The translations under genes and the position numbers were made by a program. Below the pieces are notes generated by a model that had not been told where the DNA came from, ran no database searches, and saw only the letters and a list, made by a program, of their open reading frames with translations. Source: Levilactobacillus hammesii DSM 16381 (GTDB lineage Bacteria; Bacillota; Bacilli; Lactobacillales; Lactobacillaceae). From it: a DNA stretch of 63,874 bases. The stretch is taken from NCBI RefSeq assembly GCF_001434395.1, contig NZ_AZFS01000061.1:162803-226676 (forward strand), read 5' to 3'. Of the stretch, positions 23,147 to 33,129 are shown one piece after another (the stretch's first letter is position 1; every line of letters starts with the position of its first letter).

Positions 23147-24031
23147 TCATTCCGCCAATGTCCCTCGCAGGACCGCCAAGACCTGTTTCTGCGCTGGCGT
23201 CAAGACGTGGGAGGCGCGGTAAGCGATGCTGGAAATGAATTCGGGTTGTTCGTCATCCAACAGTTCCAGTCGAACCACGTCGCGACGCTGCTGATCGACC
23301 AATCCCGTAAGATAGGTCACGCCCACGTTTTCCGCCACCAAGTTCATGATGATGTGGGTATCGCGGGCTCTGAACACCACGTCCGGTCGAAAGTGATTTC
23401 GCCGGGCCAGCTGGTTAAACGCCGCATCGTGGATAAAACTATTGTTGAAGAGCACGAATCTTTCCCGCCGTAATTCACTGAAGTAAATCCGTTTGCGCGC
23501 TGCGAGGGGGTGCTGCCGTGACACAAAAATATTGAAGGGCTTGCGGTCAAATTCCTCGGCCACGATGGATTTGTACGACAGGGGTTCGGTCGACCCCAGT
23601 AAGGCCAGATCCACCTGGCCGTCCCGCAAGGCGTTGCGCAGCCAGACCGATCCCCCCTCTAACGTCTCGATGTTTTCCAGCATCCCCCGTTCCTGCAAAT
23701 GCGCCGCCACCCGGGGGAAATAGTGATTCTCAATGATGGGCGGCAATCCCAGTACGGTCCGCTGCTGAGTTAGCCGCGTGATTTCTTGGTGAGCGAGATC
23801 AAGCCTCTTTAAAATGGCCGTCGCATGAATCGCCAGTTGTTGGCCACTGGCCGTCACGGCGAGGTCCCGATGCACCCGGTCACGTAAAAATAGCTTCGTC
23901 CCAAACTCGGTCTCCAGGCGTTTAATAGCGGTGGTGATGGTTGGCTGGGTGACGCCAAACTCGGCGGCCACCTGCGAAAAGTTTTTCAATTTAATTAAGC
24001 GATCAAAATAAGCCAAATCTTTGGTGTTCAT
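23147..24031 (-). CDS. mleR: LysR-type regulator of the malolactic genes
   Basis: A 294-residue LysR regulator. The winged HTH (about 3-60) reads FDRLIKLKNFSQVAAEFGVTQPTITTAIKRLETEFG, and the rest is a co-inducer domain. It is transcribed away from the malolactic enzyme gene with 137 bp between them, the classic arrangement in which MleR activates mleS in response to malate. A perfect 8+5+8 inverted repeat lies in the shared region. AAGGGG precedes the ATG. The name rests on context and the general family. Confidence 0.85.
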   Translation of the reverse strand: MNTKDLAYFDRLIKLKNFSQVAAEFGVTQPTITTAIKRLETEFGTKLFLRDRVHRDLAVTASGQQLAIHATAILKRLDLAHQEITRLTQQRTVLGLPPIIENHYFPRVAAHLQERGMLENIETLEGGSVWLRNALRDGQVDLALLGSTEPLSYKSIVAEEFDRKPFNIFVSRQHPLAARKRIYFSELRRERFVLFNNSFIHDAAFNQLARRNHFRPDVVFRARDTHIIMNLVAENVGVTYLTGLVDQQRRDVVRLELLDDEQPEFISSIAYRASHVLTPAQKQVLAVLRGTLAE

Positions 24032-24065
24032 TTCGGAATCCCCTTTTAACAGACTTAATAGGCCT

Positions 24066-24086
24066 ATTATAAATTATTTTTATAAT
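24066..24086. promoter_or_regulatory. LysR-type inverted repeat in the mleR-mleS region
   Basis: ATTATAAA-N5-TTTATAAT, perfect arms; an MleR binding-site candidate. Confidence 0.55.
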
Positions 24087-24097
24087 GACTGCCAGAT

Positions 24098-24127
24098 TTG
24101 ACTATAGTTTTCCTGACCGACTATAGT
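24098..24127 (+). promoter_or_regulatory. mleS promoter with direct repeats
   Basis: TTGACT (24098-24103), 18-base spacer, TATAGT (24122-24127). The octamer GACTATAG occurs twice (24100 and 24119), 19 bp apart. Confidence 0.6.
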
Positions 24128-24168
24128 ATGGCTTGTAAAGTTGATAACGAATTGGAGGAACTTAATTT

Positions 24169-25806
24169 ATGAAATCTACAGCTTCCATCTTAAATAACCC
24201 ATTTTTAAACAAAGGCACCGCGTTCACTCAGGCTGAACGCCAAGCACTCGGCCTAGTCGGCACGCTACCTAGCCACGTCCAAACGTTGGACGAACAGGCC
24301 ACCCAGGCTTACGCCCAATTCCAAAGCAAGCCCAACAACCTGGAAAAGCGGCTCTTCTTGATGACCTTATTCAATGAAAACCGGACGCTTTTCTTCCGTT
24401 TAATGGACGATCACGTGGTGGAATTCATGCCAATCGTCTACGACCCCACGGTTGCCGACTCTATTGAAGAATACAGTCACCTCTTCACGGATCCTCAAAA
24501 TGCCGCCTTCATCTCCGTTGATGACCCCGACAACATCGAGGCTTCCCTGAAGAACGCCGCTGACGGCCGCGATATTCGGCTGGTGGTTGTCACCGACGCC
24601 GAAGGTATTCTCGGCATGGGCGACTGGGGCGTTAACGGTGTGGACATCGCCGTGGGTAAGCTGATGGTTTACACCGCCGCAGCCGGAATCGATCCCGCCC
24701 AAGTCCTTCCCGTCAGCATCGATGCCGGGACTAACAACGAAAAATTATTGGCCGATCCCCTATACCTTGGGAATCACCACAAGCGGGTCTACGGTGACCA
24801 GTACTATGACGTCATCGACCGCTTCGTTACCGCAGAACAGAAGCTATTTCCAGAATCACTCCTGCACTGGGAAGACTTCGGGCGCTCCAACGCTCAGGTC
24901 ATCCTCGACAAGTACAAGGACAAAATTGCCACATTTAACGATGATATTCAGGGGACTGGGATGGTCGTTCTGGCCGGGATTCTCGGCGCCCTGAACATCT
25001 CCAAGGAAGACATCAAGGACCAAAAGTTCGTGACGTTCGGTGCTGGAACTGCCGGCATGGGAATCGCCAACCAGATTCTCGACGAATTGAAGCGCGCCGG
25101 CCTCTCCGAAGACGAAGCACGCAAGCACTTCTACGCGGTCGATAAGCAAGGTCTGTTATTCAATGACACCCCTGATTTGACCGCCGCACAGAAGCCCTTT
25201 ACGCGTGACCGGGCCGAATTTGACAACGCCGACGACTTAACGAGCCTGGCAGCGGTTGTTAAGACCGTTCACCCAACCGTTCTGATCGGAACCTCTACGC
25301 AACCGGGAACCTTCACCGAAGCCATCGTCAAGGACATGGCTGCCCACACGGAACGGCCAATCATCTTCCCTCTGTCCAACCCAACCAAGCTGGCCGAAGC
25401 AACTGCGGCTGACCTGATCAAATGGACGGACGGTAAGGCACTGATTGCCACCGGGATTCCTGCCAGCGACGTGGCTTACAAGGGCACGACCTACCACATT
25501 GGCCAAGGCAACAACGCCTTGATGTACCCTGGTTTAGGCTTCGGTCTGATCGCCGCTAAGGCCAAGGTCCTGAACGGCGAAACGCTCTCCGCCGCTTGCC
25601 ATGCCCTGGGTGGTATCGTGGACACCACGCAACCCGGCGCTGCCGTCTTGCCACCCGTTTCTCAATTGACCGAGTTCTCACAAAAATTGGCTGAAATCGT
25701 GGCCCAAAGCGTGCTCGATCAGAAGCTCAACAAGGAACCCGTTGCCGACGCTAAGCAAGCCGTAGCCGACATGAAGTGGGTTCCCGAATACCAAAACATC
25801 GACTAG
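24169..25806 (+). CDS. mleS: malolactic enzyme
   Basis: A 545-residue member of the malic enzyme family that decarboxylates L-malate to L-lactate and CO2 with bound NAD and Mn. Landmarks are [12 protein letters not shown] near the start, the malic-enzyme segment [14 protein letters not shown], the metal/substrate region DDIQGTG near 259, and the NAD site [11 protein letters not shown]. The N-terminal form and the neighbouring LysR and permease genes identify it as malolactic rather than malic enzyme. GGAGG precedes the ATG. The reaction consumes a proton and helps drive malate uptake. Confidence 0.92.
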   Translation: MKSTASILNNPFLNKGTAFTQAERQALGLVGTLPSHVQTLDEQATQAYAQFQSKPNNLEKRLFLMTLFNENRTLFFRLMDDHVVEFMPIVYDPTVADSIEEYSHLFTDPQNAAFISVDDPDNIEASLKNAADGRDIRLVVVTDAEGILGMGDWGVNGVDIAVGKLMVYTAAAGIDPAQVLPVSIDAGTNNEKLLADPLYLGNHHKRVYGDQYYDVIDRFVTAEQKLFPESLLHWEDFGRSNAQVILDKYKDKIATFNDDIQGTGMVVLAGILGALNISKEDIKDQKFVTFGAGTAGMGIANQILDELKRAGLSEDEARKHFYAVDKQGLLFNDTPDLTAAQKPFTRDRAEFDNADDLTSLAAVVKTVHPTVLIGTSTQPGTFTEAIVKDMAAHTERPIIFPLSNPTKLAEATAADLIKWTDGKALIATGIPASDVAYKGTTYHIGQGNNALMYPGLGFGLIAAKAKVLNGETLSAACHALGGIVDTTQPGAAVLPPVSQLTEFSQKLAEIVAQSVLDQKLNKEPVADAKQAVADMKWVPEYQNID

Positions 25807-25830
25807 TTTTCGAAAAAATTTACAGTGATT

Positions 25831-25876
25831 ATTGCGCCAGCAGGAGTTGGCTCAGCTTACCTCCTGCTGGCGCAAT
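25831..25876 (+). terminator. long hairpin between mleS and mleP
   Basis: Perfect 16-bp stem ATTGCGCCAGCAGGAG / CTCCTGCTGGCGCAAT without a T run. It is likely a partial terminator or mRNA stabiliser rather than a full stop, since the permease follows in the same direction. Confidence 0.6.
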
Positions 25877-25999
25877 GCGTTAATAAGCCTTGTGCATGAT
25901 TAAATTGTGTCACCACCATTAATGTGAAAACCAATAAATACCTTACAGCACTAAGCATAAGTAGCTGATTGAAAATTATTTGAAAGAAGGTCGTCACTC

Positions 26000-26971
26000 G
26001 TGGCTGTTTTATGGAATTCAATTCAAAGTGTCCTCGTCGTCGTTTTAATCATGATCCTCGGTTTTGTCCTCCGGCGACAAGGCTGGTTCGACGATAAATT
26101 CGGCGGAACCATTTCCAAATTCATTAAGAACATTGCCCTGCCAGCCTCCATCTTCGTCTCCGTGTTGAGTCGTTTAACCCGTGGCCAGCTGGTCTCCTTC
26201 TCGGGGTATCTGGTCTACGCCTTTCTCGCGGTCATCATTGGCTACGTGATTGCGTTTGGCCTGGTTCGACTGATGCACGTGCGTCCTGGTCGTAAGGGGA
26301 TCTTCATCAACGCCGTCGTCAACGCCAACACCATCTTCATTGGGCTTCCCTTGAACATTGCCCTGTTTGGCGATAAGAGCATGACCTACTTTCTGGTCTA
26401 CTATATCGTCAACACCGTTTCCACGTGGGCCTTTGGGGTCTTCCTGATCTCAAATGATGATCCCACTAAGCCGAAGGAAAAGCATCACAACCACATCGAC
26501 TGGAAAAAGGTCATCCCCATGCCACTCGTGGGGTTCCTGGTGGCACTGGTCTTCCTGCTGCTCAACATCCCCGTCCTCAAGATCAGCTTCGTTAATTCCA
26601 CGCTGACTTACGTGGGGAACCTGGTCACGCCGCTGTCCCTGATCTACATTGGGATCGTGCTGGCGGACGCCGGCTTAAAGAGTATTCACTTCGACCGTGA
26701 TACGGTTGTCGCCCTGCTGGGTCGGTTCGTCCTGTCCCCCATTTTGATGGTGGGCGTGCTCTTAGCTGCCGGTCACCTCGGCGCCAGCTTCCCAACTCTG
26801 GCTTCGCAAACGTTGATTGTGCAATCCGCAACGCCAATGTTAGCGGTCCTGCCGATCCTGGCCAATGAGGCCCACGGTGACGTGGAATACGCCACCAACG
26901 TGGTCACGACCAGTACGGTCCTGTTCATTATCGTGGTGCCAGTGCTGATGTCGTTGATTCAATTTATCTAG
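26000..26971 (+). CDS. mleP: malate permease (auxin efflux carrier family)
   Basis: A 323-residue membrane protein with ten predicted helices in two five-helix halves. LGFVLRRQGWFDDKFGGTISKFIKNIALPASIF is typical of the AEC family, and NANTIFIGLPLNIALFG is the conserved mid-protein motif. Placed after mleS, it should take up L-malate (and release lactate), completing the malolactic pathway. It starts at GTG 26000 with GAAAGAAGG upstream. Transcription is probably from mleS through the hairpin. Confidence 0.88.
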   Translation: MAVLWNSIQSVLVVVLIMILGFVLRRQGWFDDKFGGTISKFIKNIALPASIFVSVLSRLTRGQLVSFSGYLVYAFLAVIIGYVIAFGLVRLMHVRPGRKGIFINAVVNANTIFIGLPLNIALFGDKSMTYFLVYYIVNTVSTWAFGVFLISNDDPTKPKEKHHNHIDWKKVIPMPLVGFLVALVFLLLNIPVLKISFVNSTLTYVGNLVTPLSLIYIGIVLADAGLKSIHFDRDTVVALLGRFVLSPILMVGVLLAAGHLGASFPTLASQTLIVQSATPMLAVLPILANEAHGDVEYATNVVTTSTVLFIIVVPVLMSLIQFI

Positions 26972-27070
26972 TATCACGCAAGATTTCCCCTTTCCTTTTT
27001 CTCTAATATCCGGTATACTAGCGTCAATTAAACTTCCGAAAGCGGGAATTCCCCGTCATGTTACTAGTTA

Positions 27071-27116
27071 GAACACTTCTACTAGGCTGGAATAGCCTAA
27101 GGAGTGTTCTATTTTT
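27071..27116 (+). promoter_or_regulatory. hairpin that enfolds the ribosome-binding site of the CynX-type gene
   Basis: GAACACT (27071-27077) pairs with AGTGTTC (27103-27109), with an inner AGGCT/AGCCT helix; the AAGGAG site lies in the right arm and ATTTTTATG follows. It could act as a weak terminator or as a translational switch. Confidence 0.4.
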
Positions 27117-28259
27117 ATGCAAAAAAACATCAAGATTACCCTAATTCTCATCACCGCCATGAACCTGCGACTAGCAGTCACGGCTGTTACCCCACTATTT
27201 TCGGCCATTCAGCGTACCTTACGCGTTGACAGTACACTGACCGCGTTACTGGTCACACTTCCCCTGCTGTGCTTCGCCGGTGGTGCCATCGTGGCTCCAC
27301 GTCTGATTAACCGATTCGGCATCCGTCCTCTAATCTTCTTCACCAACGGCGTCCTTCTATTAGCCAACCTCCTTCGTCCCCTCACCACCGGTACCTTGCT
27401 GATGGGAACCTTACTGATTGGGCTCGCCGTTGCCCTGCTAAACGTTCTGGTACCGACCATGGTAGCCCAAGTCACAACAACGGGGGCCGCTGCCCGCCTG
27501 ACCAGCTACTACGCGGTAACGATGAATGTCGTGGCGGCTATCGGTACGGCGGGGGCCATTCCTCTGGCGCATCTGTGGGGCTGGCAGGCCGTCTTGATGG
27601 GATTTGCTCTGCCAGCCGCCGCGACACTGATTGTGGCAATCCGATTACCACGGCATAGTTTCCAGCAAGCAGTGACCACTTCTGCAACTCAGCTTAGTCT
27701 AGGGGAAACACTGCGCCATGATCCACACGCCTGGAAACTAACCCTCTTCATGGGTCTCCAGTCCCTGATCTTCTATAGCTTAACCACTTGGCTGCCCACG
27801 ATCTTTCAAACTCTTGGTGCTTCGGCAGCCCTGGCTGGCACGCTACTCGCCGTCTTTCAAGTGGTGGGAATTCCAGCCGCGCTGGTCCTAAACGCTATCA
27901 CCAACCTGCGTCGCCTATTAGTTCTGCTAGTCATAGGCTATCTAGGGGGTATGGCCGCGCTCCTGTGGTCCGGTATCGGCTGGTGGCTGGCGGCCGGCTT
28001 GCTAGGCTTCACCTGCTCCCTGATTTTTTCCTTGGCACTGACCCTTATCGCGACCAGTAGCCAGCACGTCGGCGTCATTGCCAATCGTTCGGCCATCGCC
28101 CAGTCGCTGGGCTATCTGCTGGCAGCCATTGGGCCGGTAGTCTTTGGCCGAATCCACGACAGCCTTGGGAGCTGGCACCCTGTTTTGCTGATCCTTCTAG
28201 GACTCATGCTAGCCACCATTATCAGTGGATTATGGGTGGCACAGCTCCCAGAAAAATAA
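27117..28259 (+). CDS. MFS transporter, CynX/NimT-type
   Basis: A 380-residue, twelve-helix carrier of the cyanate/nitroimidazole (CynX) branch. The N-terminal helix contains NLRLAVTAVTPLFSAIQ, a close form of this branch's start, and the motif-A region is RLINRFGIRP. Members include cyanate, nitroimidazole and 2-nitroimidazole carriers, but many have no known substrate. The ATG is preceded by AAGGAG at a rather long distance, within a hairpin. The gene is single and followed by a terminator and a parS-like site. Confidence 0.75.
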   Translation: MQKNIKITLILITAMNLRLAVTAVTPLFSAIQRTLRVDSTLTALLVTLPLLCFAGGAIVAPRLINRFGIRPLIFFTNGVLLLANLLRPLTTGTLLMGTLLIGLAVALLNVLVPTMVAQVTTTGAAARLTSYYAVTMNVVAAIGTAGAIPLAHLWGWQAVLMGFALPAAATLIVAIRLPRHSFQQAVTTSATQLSLGETLRHDPHAWKLTLFMGLQSLIFYSLTTWLPTIFQTLGASAALAGTLLAVFQVVGIPAALVLNAITNLRRLLVLLVIGYLGGMAALLWSGIGWWLAAGLLGFTCSLIFSLALTLIATSSQHVGVIANRSAIAQSLGYLLAAIGPVVFGRIHDSLGSWHPVLLILLGLMLATIISGLWVAQLPEK

Positions 28260-28270
28260 GGTTAAAAATA

Positions 28271-28303
28271 GCGGCCACCCATCAAGGTGCGCCGCCATTT
28301 TTT
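28271..28303 (+). terminator. terminator after the CynX-type gene
   Basis: GCGGC-CACC / GGTG-C-GCCGC stem with one bulge, then ATTTTTTGG. Confidence 0.7.
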
Positions 28304-28313
28304 GGCCTAATAT

Positions 28314-28329
28314 TGTTTCACATGAAACA
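28314..28329. promoter_or_regulatory. parS-like site 2
   Basis: TGTTTCACATGAAACA, identical to the site at 20587-20602 and one base from consensus parS. Confidence 0.55.
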
Positions 28330-28353
28330 TTTTAAACGATGCTTTCATCATGC

Positions 28354-28863
28354 TCACTTCCGATTGATTCCCAGACTATCACGTGACCCCAAAGTCTCAT
28401 CGTGCGCCAGCCGCATCACCAGATCGGCGATACTCTTCCGCGAAACATCATGACCGCCAAAGGGCTCGCCCTTCTTGGTCACCTGATAGTCCGTGTCATT
28501 GCCATTATCGAACCAACCGGGCCGGATGACCGTATAGTTTAAATCAGAGGCTTCCACGATATCGGCAGCGTCTCGGTAGCCTTGCAGCATCGGATTACCG
28601 GCCAAGTTGCCGCCCGCACCCACGCTAGCTGGAATTTCATTGTAGATTCCCATTGAGGCAATGAATAAGAGACGCTTGACGCCGGCCACGTCCATGGCCG
28701 TTACCAGGCTCTGGGCCATGCCCGCCAATTGACCGCTCAAGGCCGCAAAGACCACGTTCTGTCCCTGCAAAGCCGTCGCCAATGCAGCAGCATCGGTGAC
28801 ACTACCGGCAACGGCACGCTCCCGCTGAGAGAGTTGGCCCAATCGGCCCGTGTTTCGGGCCAT
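28354..28863 (-). pseudogene. 5'-truncated NAD(P)-binding (NmrA/SDR-like) protein
   Basis: 169 residues that begin inside a known fold: ARNTGRLGQL normally follows the second strand of an NAD(P)H-binding protein, so the roughly 35-40 residues holding the GxxGxxG motif are missing. The rest is well kept, with VFAALSGQ, LLFIASMGIYNE, LNYTVIRPGWF and a conserved C-terminus. The ATG at 28863 has no ribosome-binding site on this strand, and the sequence upstream has no related coding potential. Most likely a decayed gene that lost its 5' end. Confidence 0.7.
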
Positions 28864-28949
28864 TAAAAGGAGAAATAAGAAAAAAGTTCTCGGCGGAAGT
28901 AGTTTCCTGTTGGCTCACGTTTCAACGAGATCGGTTCGGCGTCAAAAAA

Positions 28950-28972
28950 GGCCTGGGCTGTTGTCCCAGGCC
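28950..28972 (-). terminator. terminator after the secreted protein gene at 28988
   Basis: GGCCTGGG / CCCAGGCC perfect stem with CTTTTTTGA on the minus strand. Confidence 0.75.
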
Positions 28973-28987
28973 CTTGTGCAATATCAC

Positions 28988-29545
28988 CTAGCCAAACGTA
29001 AACCCGCTACCATGGCCGCCATAATTTGTAAATTTACCGTTATGTTCATTAATGCCCCAAACGATGTATACCCGATTACCGACCCGCTTCAGCTTCTCCT
29101 TCATAAAGGAGATATCATCTTTCCCATTGATATAGTAAGCGTAATGAATATTCGCCGGATCCTTATGATGTTTCAACTTCTGCAGCTTAGCCGTGTATTT
29201 CTTATTAAGCTTATTAATTTTAGTGGTCAGCGTCTTGGCCTGTCGCGTCGTATAAACCCGACCTTTTTCACGCGCCACCGTCTTCTTCAACTGCTTGAGT
29301 ACCTTAATCTTGTGTTGAAGAACCGCTTTCCAGGCCTTTGACAACCCCTTGGCATTCAAGGTAACAGACTTCAAAGTCTGCTTGTCTTTCTTGACCGCCG
29401 TGGCTCTTTCCGTTTGCGTCAGCTGTTTGTCGATCGACTTAGCCAAAGCCGGTGTTGCGGATAATCCCAAACCCAAAGCCATCATAAAAGTGACTAAACA
29501 TAATCCAATAACACGGTGCCAGTTTCCGGACTCTACGCGTTGCAT
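28988..29545 (-). CDS. secreted basic protein of unknown function
   Basis: A 185-residue exported protein. A signal peptide covers about 1-36 (hydrophobic core VIGLCLVTFMMALGLGL, then ATPALAKS). The mature part is lysine-rich and helical from about 40 to 130 (HKIKVLKQLKKTVAREKGRVYTTRQAK), probably a coiled coil, and ends with a short compact region VYIVWGINEHNGKFTNYGGHGSG. I do not recognise the family. GGAGG precedes the ATG. It is a single-gene unit with its own terminator. Confidence 0.65.
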   Translation of the reverse strand: MQRVESGNWHRVIGLCLVTFMMALGLGLSATPALAKSIDKQLTQTERATAVKKDKQTLKSVTLNAKGLSKAWKAVLQHKIKVLKQLKKTVAREKGRVYTTRQAKTLTTKINKLNKKYTAKLQKLKHHKDPANIHYAYYINGKDDISFMKEKLKRVGNRVYIVWGINEHNGKFTNYGGHGSGFTFG

Positions 29546-29993
29546 AAAAACTCCTCCTTGCGCTGATCGCCAACGTTAACCTTGCGTCAATTCATCTAAA
29601 ATATTATCCATCTTTTATCAGAATTATAATAACCAGTCAAACACTTTGATCCTGCTTAAATCTTGTTGTAACGCTGTTTTAATCGATACCATCTTATTGA
29701 CTATCAAAACTATACCATCCCCCGGAACCCGTGACAAGCATCCAAACCGCGCCCAGACTGTTACGACGCATTTTCCTTCATTGGTCTAATTTCCCCTAGG
29801 TTTATCAATCAAGCGTGCCCCTTGCCTAAATTCAATTGGTTCGAATTTACCTATGATTATCTTTGTGGTCACGTTCACCCGCGTACGCGTATTAACCCCA
29901 AAATAGGGTGACCAACGCCTGACGTTAGCCACCCCACCTTGAGTCTCATCTTAAACTAAAAAAGCCGAGCGATTCTGAAGATAACTCATTTCG
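29546..29993. other. intergenic region with no supported gene
   Basis: A/T-rich stretch upstream of the secreted protein, then about 200 bp without an open frame of note. A weak hairpin with CCAACG/CGTTAG-type arms lies near 29908-29940. Confidence 0.5.
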
Positions 29994-30125
29994 TCAAAAA
30001 TACTGCTGCCAATAGAGCTGTTCCATCAAAAAGAACGGCTGGGGAATCCGCGGACAGTGCTGACTCAGCACATGACCACCAATCACCGCCAGCAATAACA
30101 TTAACACTAAGAATACCGATTTCAT
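29994..30125 (-). pseudogene. N-terminal fragment resembling a CPA1 Na+/H+ antiporter
   Basis: 43 residues starting at ATG 30125. One hydrophobic helix VFLVLMLLLAVIGGHVLS is followed by PRIPQPFF, which resembles the start of CPA1-type sodium/proton antiporters (helix, then PRIPxP). The frame then ends after QLYWQQYF, where a full antiporter continues for hundreds of residues. No further antiporter-like sequence is seen downstream. Probably a gene remnant; a genuine micro-protein is possible. Confidence 0.35.
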
Positions 30126-30151
30126 GTCGTCTACCACCCATTCCAGCAAAA

Positions 30152-30188
30152 ACTGAGTTAGAAATTTTCGACGAATTTCTAACTCAGT
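30152..30188 (-). terminator. terminator of the lacLM operon
   Basis: Perfect 15-bp stem ACTGAGTTAGAAATT / AATTTCTAACTCAGT with TTTTGC on the minus strand. Confidence 0.8.
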
Positions 30189-30264
30189 CACTGATGATTT
30201 CTGTTGCTGATTATAGCATCTCAAACTGGTTTTCTCGCGACAGTTGCTTTCCTAGTCACACCCG

Positions 30265-31230
30265 TTAATTTTGGACACTCGCCGCAATCTCAAAATGAAA
30301 GTCGTGGTCCACGTCCCCCGCAATGTGATACTGCGGTTCAACGTCTGCACCCCAACTGTCGATACCACCGACACCCCGCACGGCGCCATAGATCGTGAGC
30401 ACCGTGCGCCGCGGCGTTGGCAATTCTTCTTGGTGCGTGGCATTTTCCAATTCACTGGGCGTGTACGGCAGGCAACTGAAGGCCAGCGGTGCATCCTGCC
30501 GTTTGACCGTTAACTGGAAAGGCTCATGATCGGGGTCGGCGTTGTTTAACGTCCGTTCCCGCGTCACGGTCACCCAGTCCGTCGCCATGTGCATCCCGCA
30601 CTCCTGCGGAACCAGGTATGGTGTCACGGGCAACCCAGCGACGTGATACGTTCCCGGTTGACCACCCGCCATGCGGTCCGGATAGGTCTCCCCCGAGAGC
30701 CCCTGATAGTCGAAGCCACTGGCCGGCGTGGGCATGATGAAGCGTAATCCCAGTGCCGGGAGCTCCGGCAAACCAGCTACCCCGTGGTAATGGACGGCCA
30801 CGGTTAGTCCGCCATCCGCGTTCACATCATAGGTGACATCAACCGTTGTCGCGGGAACGGTCGGCGTCGTGTAGGTAAAGGTGATCCCCACCGTCGTTGC
30901 CGTCTCATGATCGGTATACCGGTTGTTTTCCGGGGCGATTGGCAGCGGAATCGACTGACCATCCACCCGCACAGCAACCGCCGTGCAGTGTGTAAACAGG
31001 TCGGCACCCAACCACATGGCAGACTGCCGGGAGAACCCATTTCCCCGGTCATTATCCGTGGTGGCCCGCCAGAAGGCTGGCACCGGCGTCCGGTAGAGCC
31101 ACTCCTTACCATAGCGCACCAGGGATTCTAGGCCACCCCGGTCGTAGGCAAAAATATAGCGGAAGTGAGGGCCACTCACCCCCAACGTCACATCACCAAA
31201 GATTAGATTTAATTTAGTTGTGTTGGCCAT
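30265..31230 (-). CDS. lacM: beta-galactosidase small subunit
   Basis: A 321-residue protein corresponding to the C-terminal part (domain 5, 'beta small chain') of LacZ. Seen are [34 protein letters not shown], and the late GPQEC-like [17 protein letters not shown]. It pairs with the large subunit to form active enzyme that splits lactose. The start was set at ATG 31230, inside the large-subunit gene, with AGGAGG twelve bases upstream; the genes overlap by 17 bp, which suggests coupled translation. A longer frame upstream is just the large-subunit region in another frame. Confidence 0.9.
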   Translation of the reverse strand: MANTTKLNLIFGDVTLGVSGPHFRYIFAYDRGGLESLVRYGKEWLYRTPVPAFWRATTDNDRGNGFSRQSAMWLGADLFTHCTAVAVRVDGQSIPLPIAPENNRYTDHETATTVGITFTYTTPTVPATTVDVTYDVNADGGLTVAVHYHGVAGLPELPALGLRFIMPTPASGFDYQGLSGETYPDRMAGGQPGTYHVAGLPVTPYLVPQECGMHMATDWVTVTRERTLNNADPDHEPFQLTVKRQDAPLAFSCLPYTPSELENATHQEELPTPRRTVLTIYGAVRGVGGIDSWGADVEPQYHIAGDVDHDFHFEIAASVQN

Positions 31231-33100
31231 AGTAATAGCGCACCTCCTGTAAAGCTGGCTTAGGTGTCCGGTCTGCAAAGAGCAGCCCATCTCCAGAAAA
31301 TTCATAATCGGCGTGGCGGTCATCAAAGTCCCCACCGTAATGCAGGACGGACTTTCCGGTAACTGGATCCTTAACCCAGAGTGCCTGGTCAATGAAGTCC
31401 CAGATAAAGCCACCCTGATACATCGGGTAACGGTCAATCAACTGTGCGTAGCTGGCCATGCCACCCAGGGAATTCCCCATATCATGCATATACTCACAGT
31501 CCAAGAACGGTTTGGCCGGACGCTCCTGTAAATATTTTTCGATCTCACGGGGCGGATTGTACATCCGGCTTTCCACATCAGAAATCCGATCGGCGTAGGC
31601 CCGGTTCTGAAAGACCCCTTCATAGTGGGTTAACCGGGTTGGGTCAGCTTGGTGGTAGTAGGCATCCATAGCGGCCAGGTCTTCACCCGCGTAAGATTCA
31701 TTTCCCAACGACCAGAATAAAATGGCCGGGTGATTTTTAAACATCTCATAGTTACTCTTGGCGCGATCGAGCACCGCCAGCTGCCACTGCGGTAAGCTCC
31801 CGGGAACGTTATAGGACGGCTCCACGACCCCCATCTTCTGCCAGGTGCCGTGGGTTTCCAGGTTATTCTCCGCCATCATGTAGATGCCGTTGCGGTCACA
31901 CAGGTCATACCAGACCGGCTGATCCGGGTAGTGACAGGTCCGCACGGCGTTGATGTTATTCTCGCGAAAAGTCTGTAGGTCACTGGTCATGTCGGCCATC
32001 GTGACCGCCCGACCGCGATGCGCATCCCACTCATGACGGTTAACGCCATTTATAATCAGGCGTTCGCCATTGAGGGTCATCACTTTATCCTTGAGTTCAA
32101 AGCGACGGAAGCCCACCGGATAAGGCACGACTTCGACCACAGCACCGGTTGCATCGGTCAACGTCACCAACAGCCGGTAGAGATAAGGATCGTGATGGTT
32201 CCAGAGGTGAACATGTGGTAGAGTCGTATCCAACTTCACCGTCTCAGCTAACGCGTGTTCCGCGGTCCACACGGGTTGACCCGTCGCATCCTGTAAGGTC
32301 AGCTGAACCGCACCAACTAGCTGTTCGGCCGCTGACAACTGTAGCGCCAAGGTCAGTTGGCCCGTCGTCAATGCCGGATCTACCCCGGCCCGAATCGTCA
32401 GATCCTCCAAGTGAAGCGCTGGCTTAGCGACCAACCGGACACTCCGGAAGATCCCCGAGAAACGAAACATGTCCTGGTCCTCGAGAAAGGCCGCCGTACT
32501 GTGTTTAAAGACTTCCACCGCCAGCAGATTCTCCCCAGGTTGCAGGTAACGGGTCAGATCGAACTCAGAGCGACTAAAGCTGTCCTCGGCATAACCGACG
32601 AACTGGCCGTTCAGCCACAGGAACATGGCCTGCTCAACGCCATCAAATTCGATGCTAACCCGCCGATGTTGCAAACCCGGTTGCAGGGTGAAGCGTTTGA
32701 CGTAAGCGCCCACGGTGTTCTCGGGATCGGTACTGAACATCCCGCGTTCCGGCTGATCGGCACCTTGACTGTAAGCGGGGCGGCGATAGTGCTTCCCCTC
32801 CCAGGGATAGGCCGTGTTGATATACTGAATCTGACCATATCCGGCCAGCTCGATGTGCCCTGGCACAGTCAATTGGTCAAAGTCCGAGCGATCATAATCT
32901 GGTTGATAGAAGCCCACTGGCCGGTGCTGGGGATCGCGGGCAAATTGAAAGCCCCAGGGACCATCCAAGCTCTGAACGAACTGACTTTGCTGCTGGTCAG
33001 CCTCGGCTTCAGTCGCATAAGCCCGATGGTCACTGTGTGCGGGCGCCTGATTGATGCGAAATGTTTGCGGATCATCAAGCCACGTCAAATCTGCTTTCAT
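31214..33100 (-). CDS. lacL: beta-galactosidase large subunit (GH2)
   Basis: A 628-residue glycoside hydrolase family 2 protein carrying the catalytic core. The jelly-roll start (WENPQ-like [16 protein letters not shown]) is followed by [14 protein letters not shown], the acid/base Glu in [11 protein letters not shown] and the nucleophile region [16 protein letters not shown]. It hydrolyses lactose together with LacM in the cytoplasm. AAAGGATG precedes the ATG at 33100. A cre-like site sits just upstream, and the operon ends at the 30152-30188 terminator. No lactose permease gene is beside it. Confidence 0.93.
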   Translation of the reverse strand: MKADLTWLDDPQTFRINQAPAHSDHRAYATEAEADQQQSQFVQSLDGPWGFQFARDPQHRPVGFYQPDYDRSDFDQLTVPGHIELAGYGQIQYINTAYPWEGKHYRRPAYSQGADQPERGMFSTDPENTVGAYVKRFTLQPGLQHRRVSIEFDGVEQAMFLWLNGQFVGYAEDSFSRSEFDLTRYLQPGENLLAVEVFKHSTAAFLEDQDMFRFSGIFRSVRLVAKPALHLEDLTIRAGVDPALTTGQLTLALQLSAAEQLVGAVQLTLQDATGQPVWTAEHALAETVKLDTTLPHVHLWNHHDPYLYRLLVTLTDATGAVVEVVPYPVGFRRFELKDKVMTLNGERLIINGVNRHEWDAHRGRAVTMADMTSDLQTFRENNINAVRTCHYPDQPVWYDLCDRNGIYMMAENNLETHGTWQKMGVVEPSYNVPGSLPQWQLAVLDRAKSNYEMFKNHPAILFWSLGNESYAGEDLAAMDAYYHQADPTRLTHYEGVFQNRAYADRISDVESRMYNPPREIEKYLQERPAKPFLDCEYMHDMGNSLGGMASYAQLIDRYPMYQGGFIWDFIDQALWVKDPVTGKSVLHYGGDFDDRHADYEFSGDGLLFADRTPKPALQEVRYYYGQHN

Positions 33101-33115
33101 CTGATTACATCCTTT

Positions 33116-33129
33116 CTAAAACGGTTACA
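33116..33129 (-). promoter_or_regulatory. cre-like site upstream of lacL
   Basis: Minus strand TGTAACCGTTTTAG matches cre TGNAANCGNWNNCA except the last CA. A TATAAT box (33138-33143) lies upstream, so CcpA would act as a roadblock. Confidence 0.45.
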
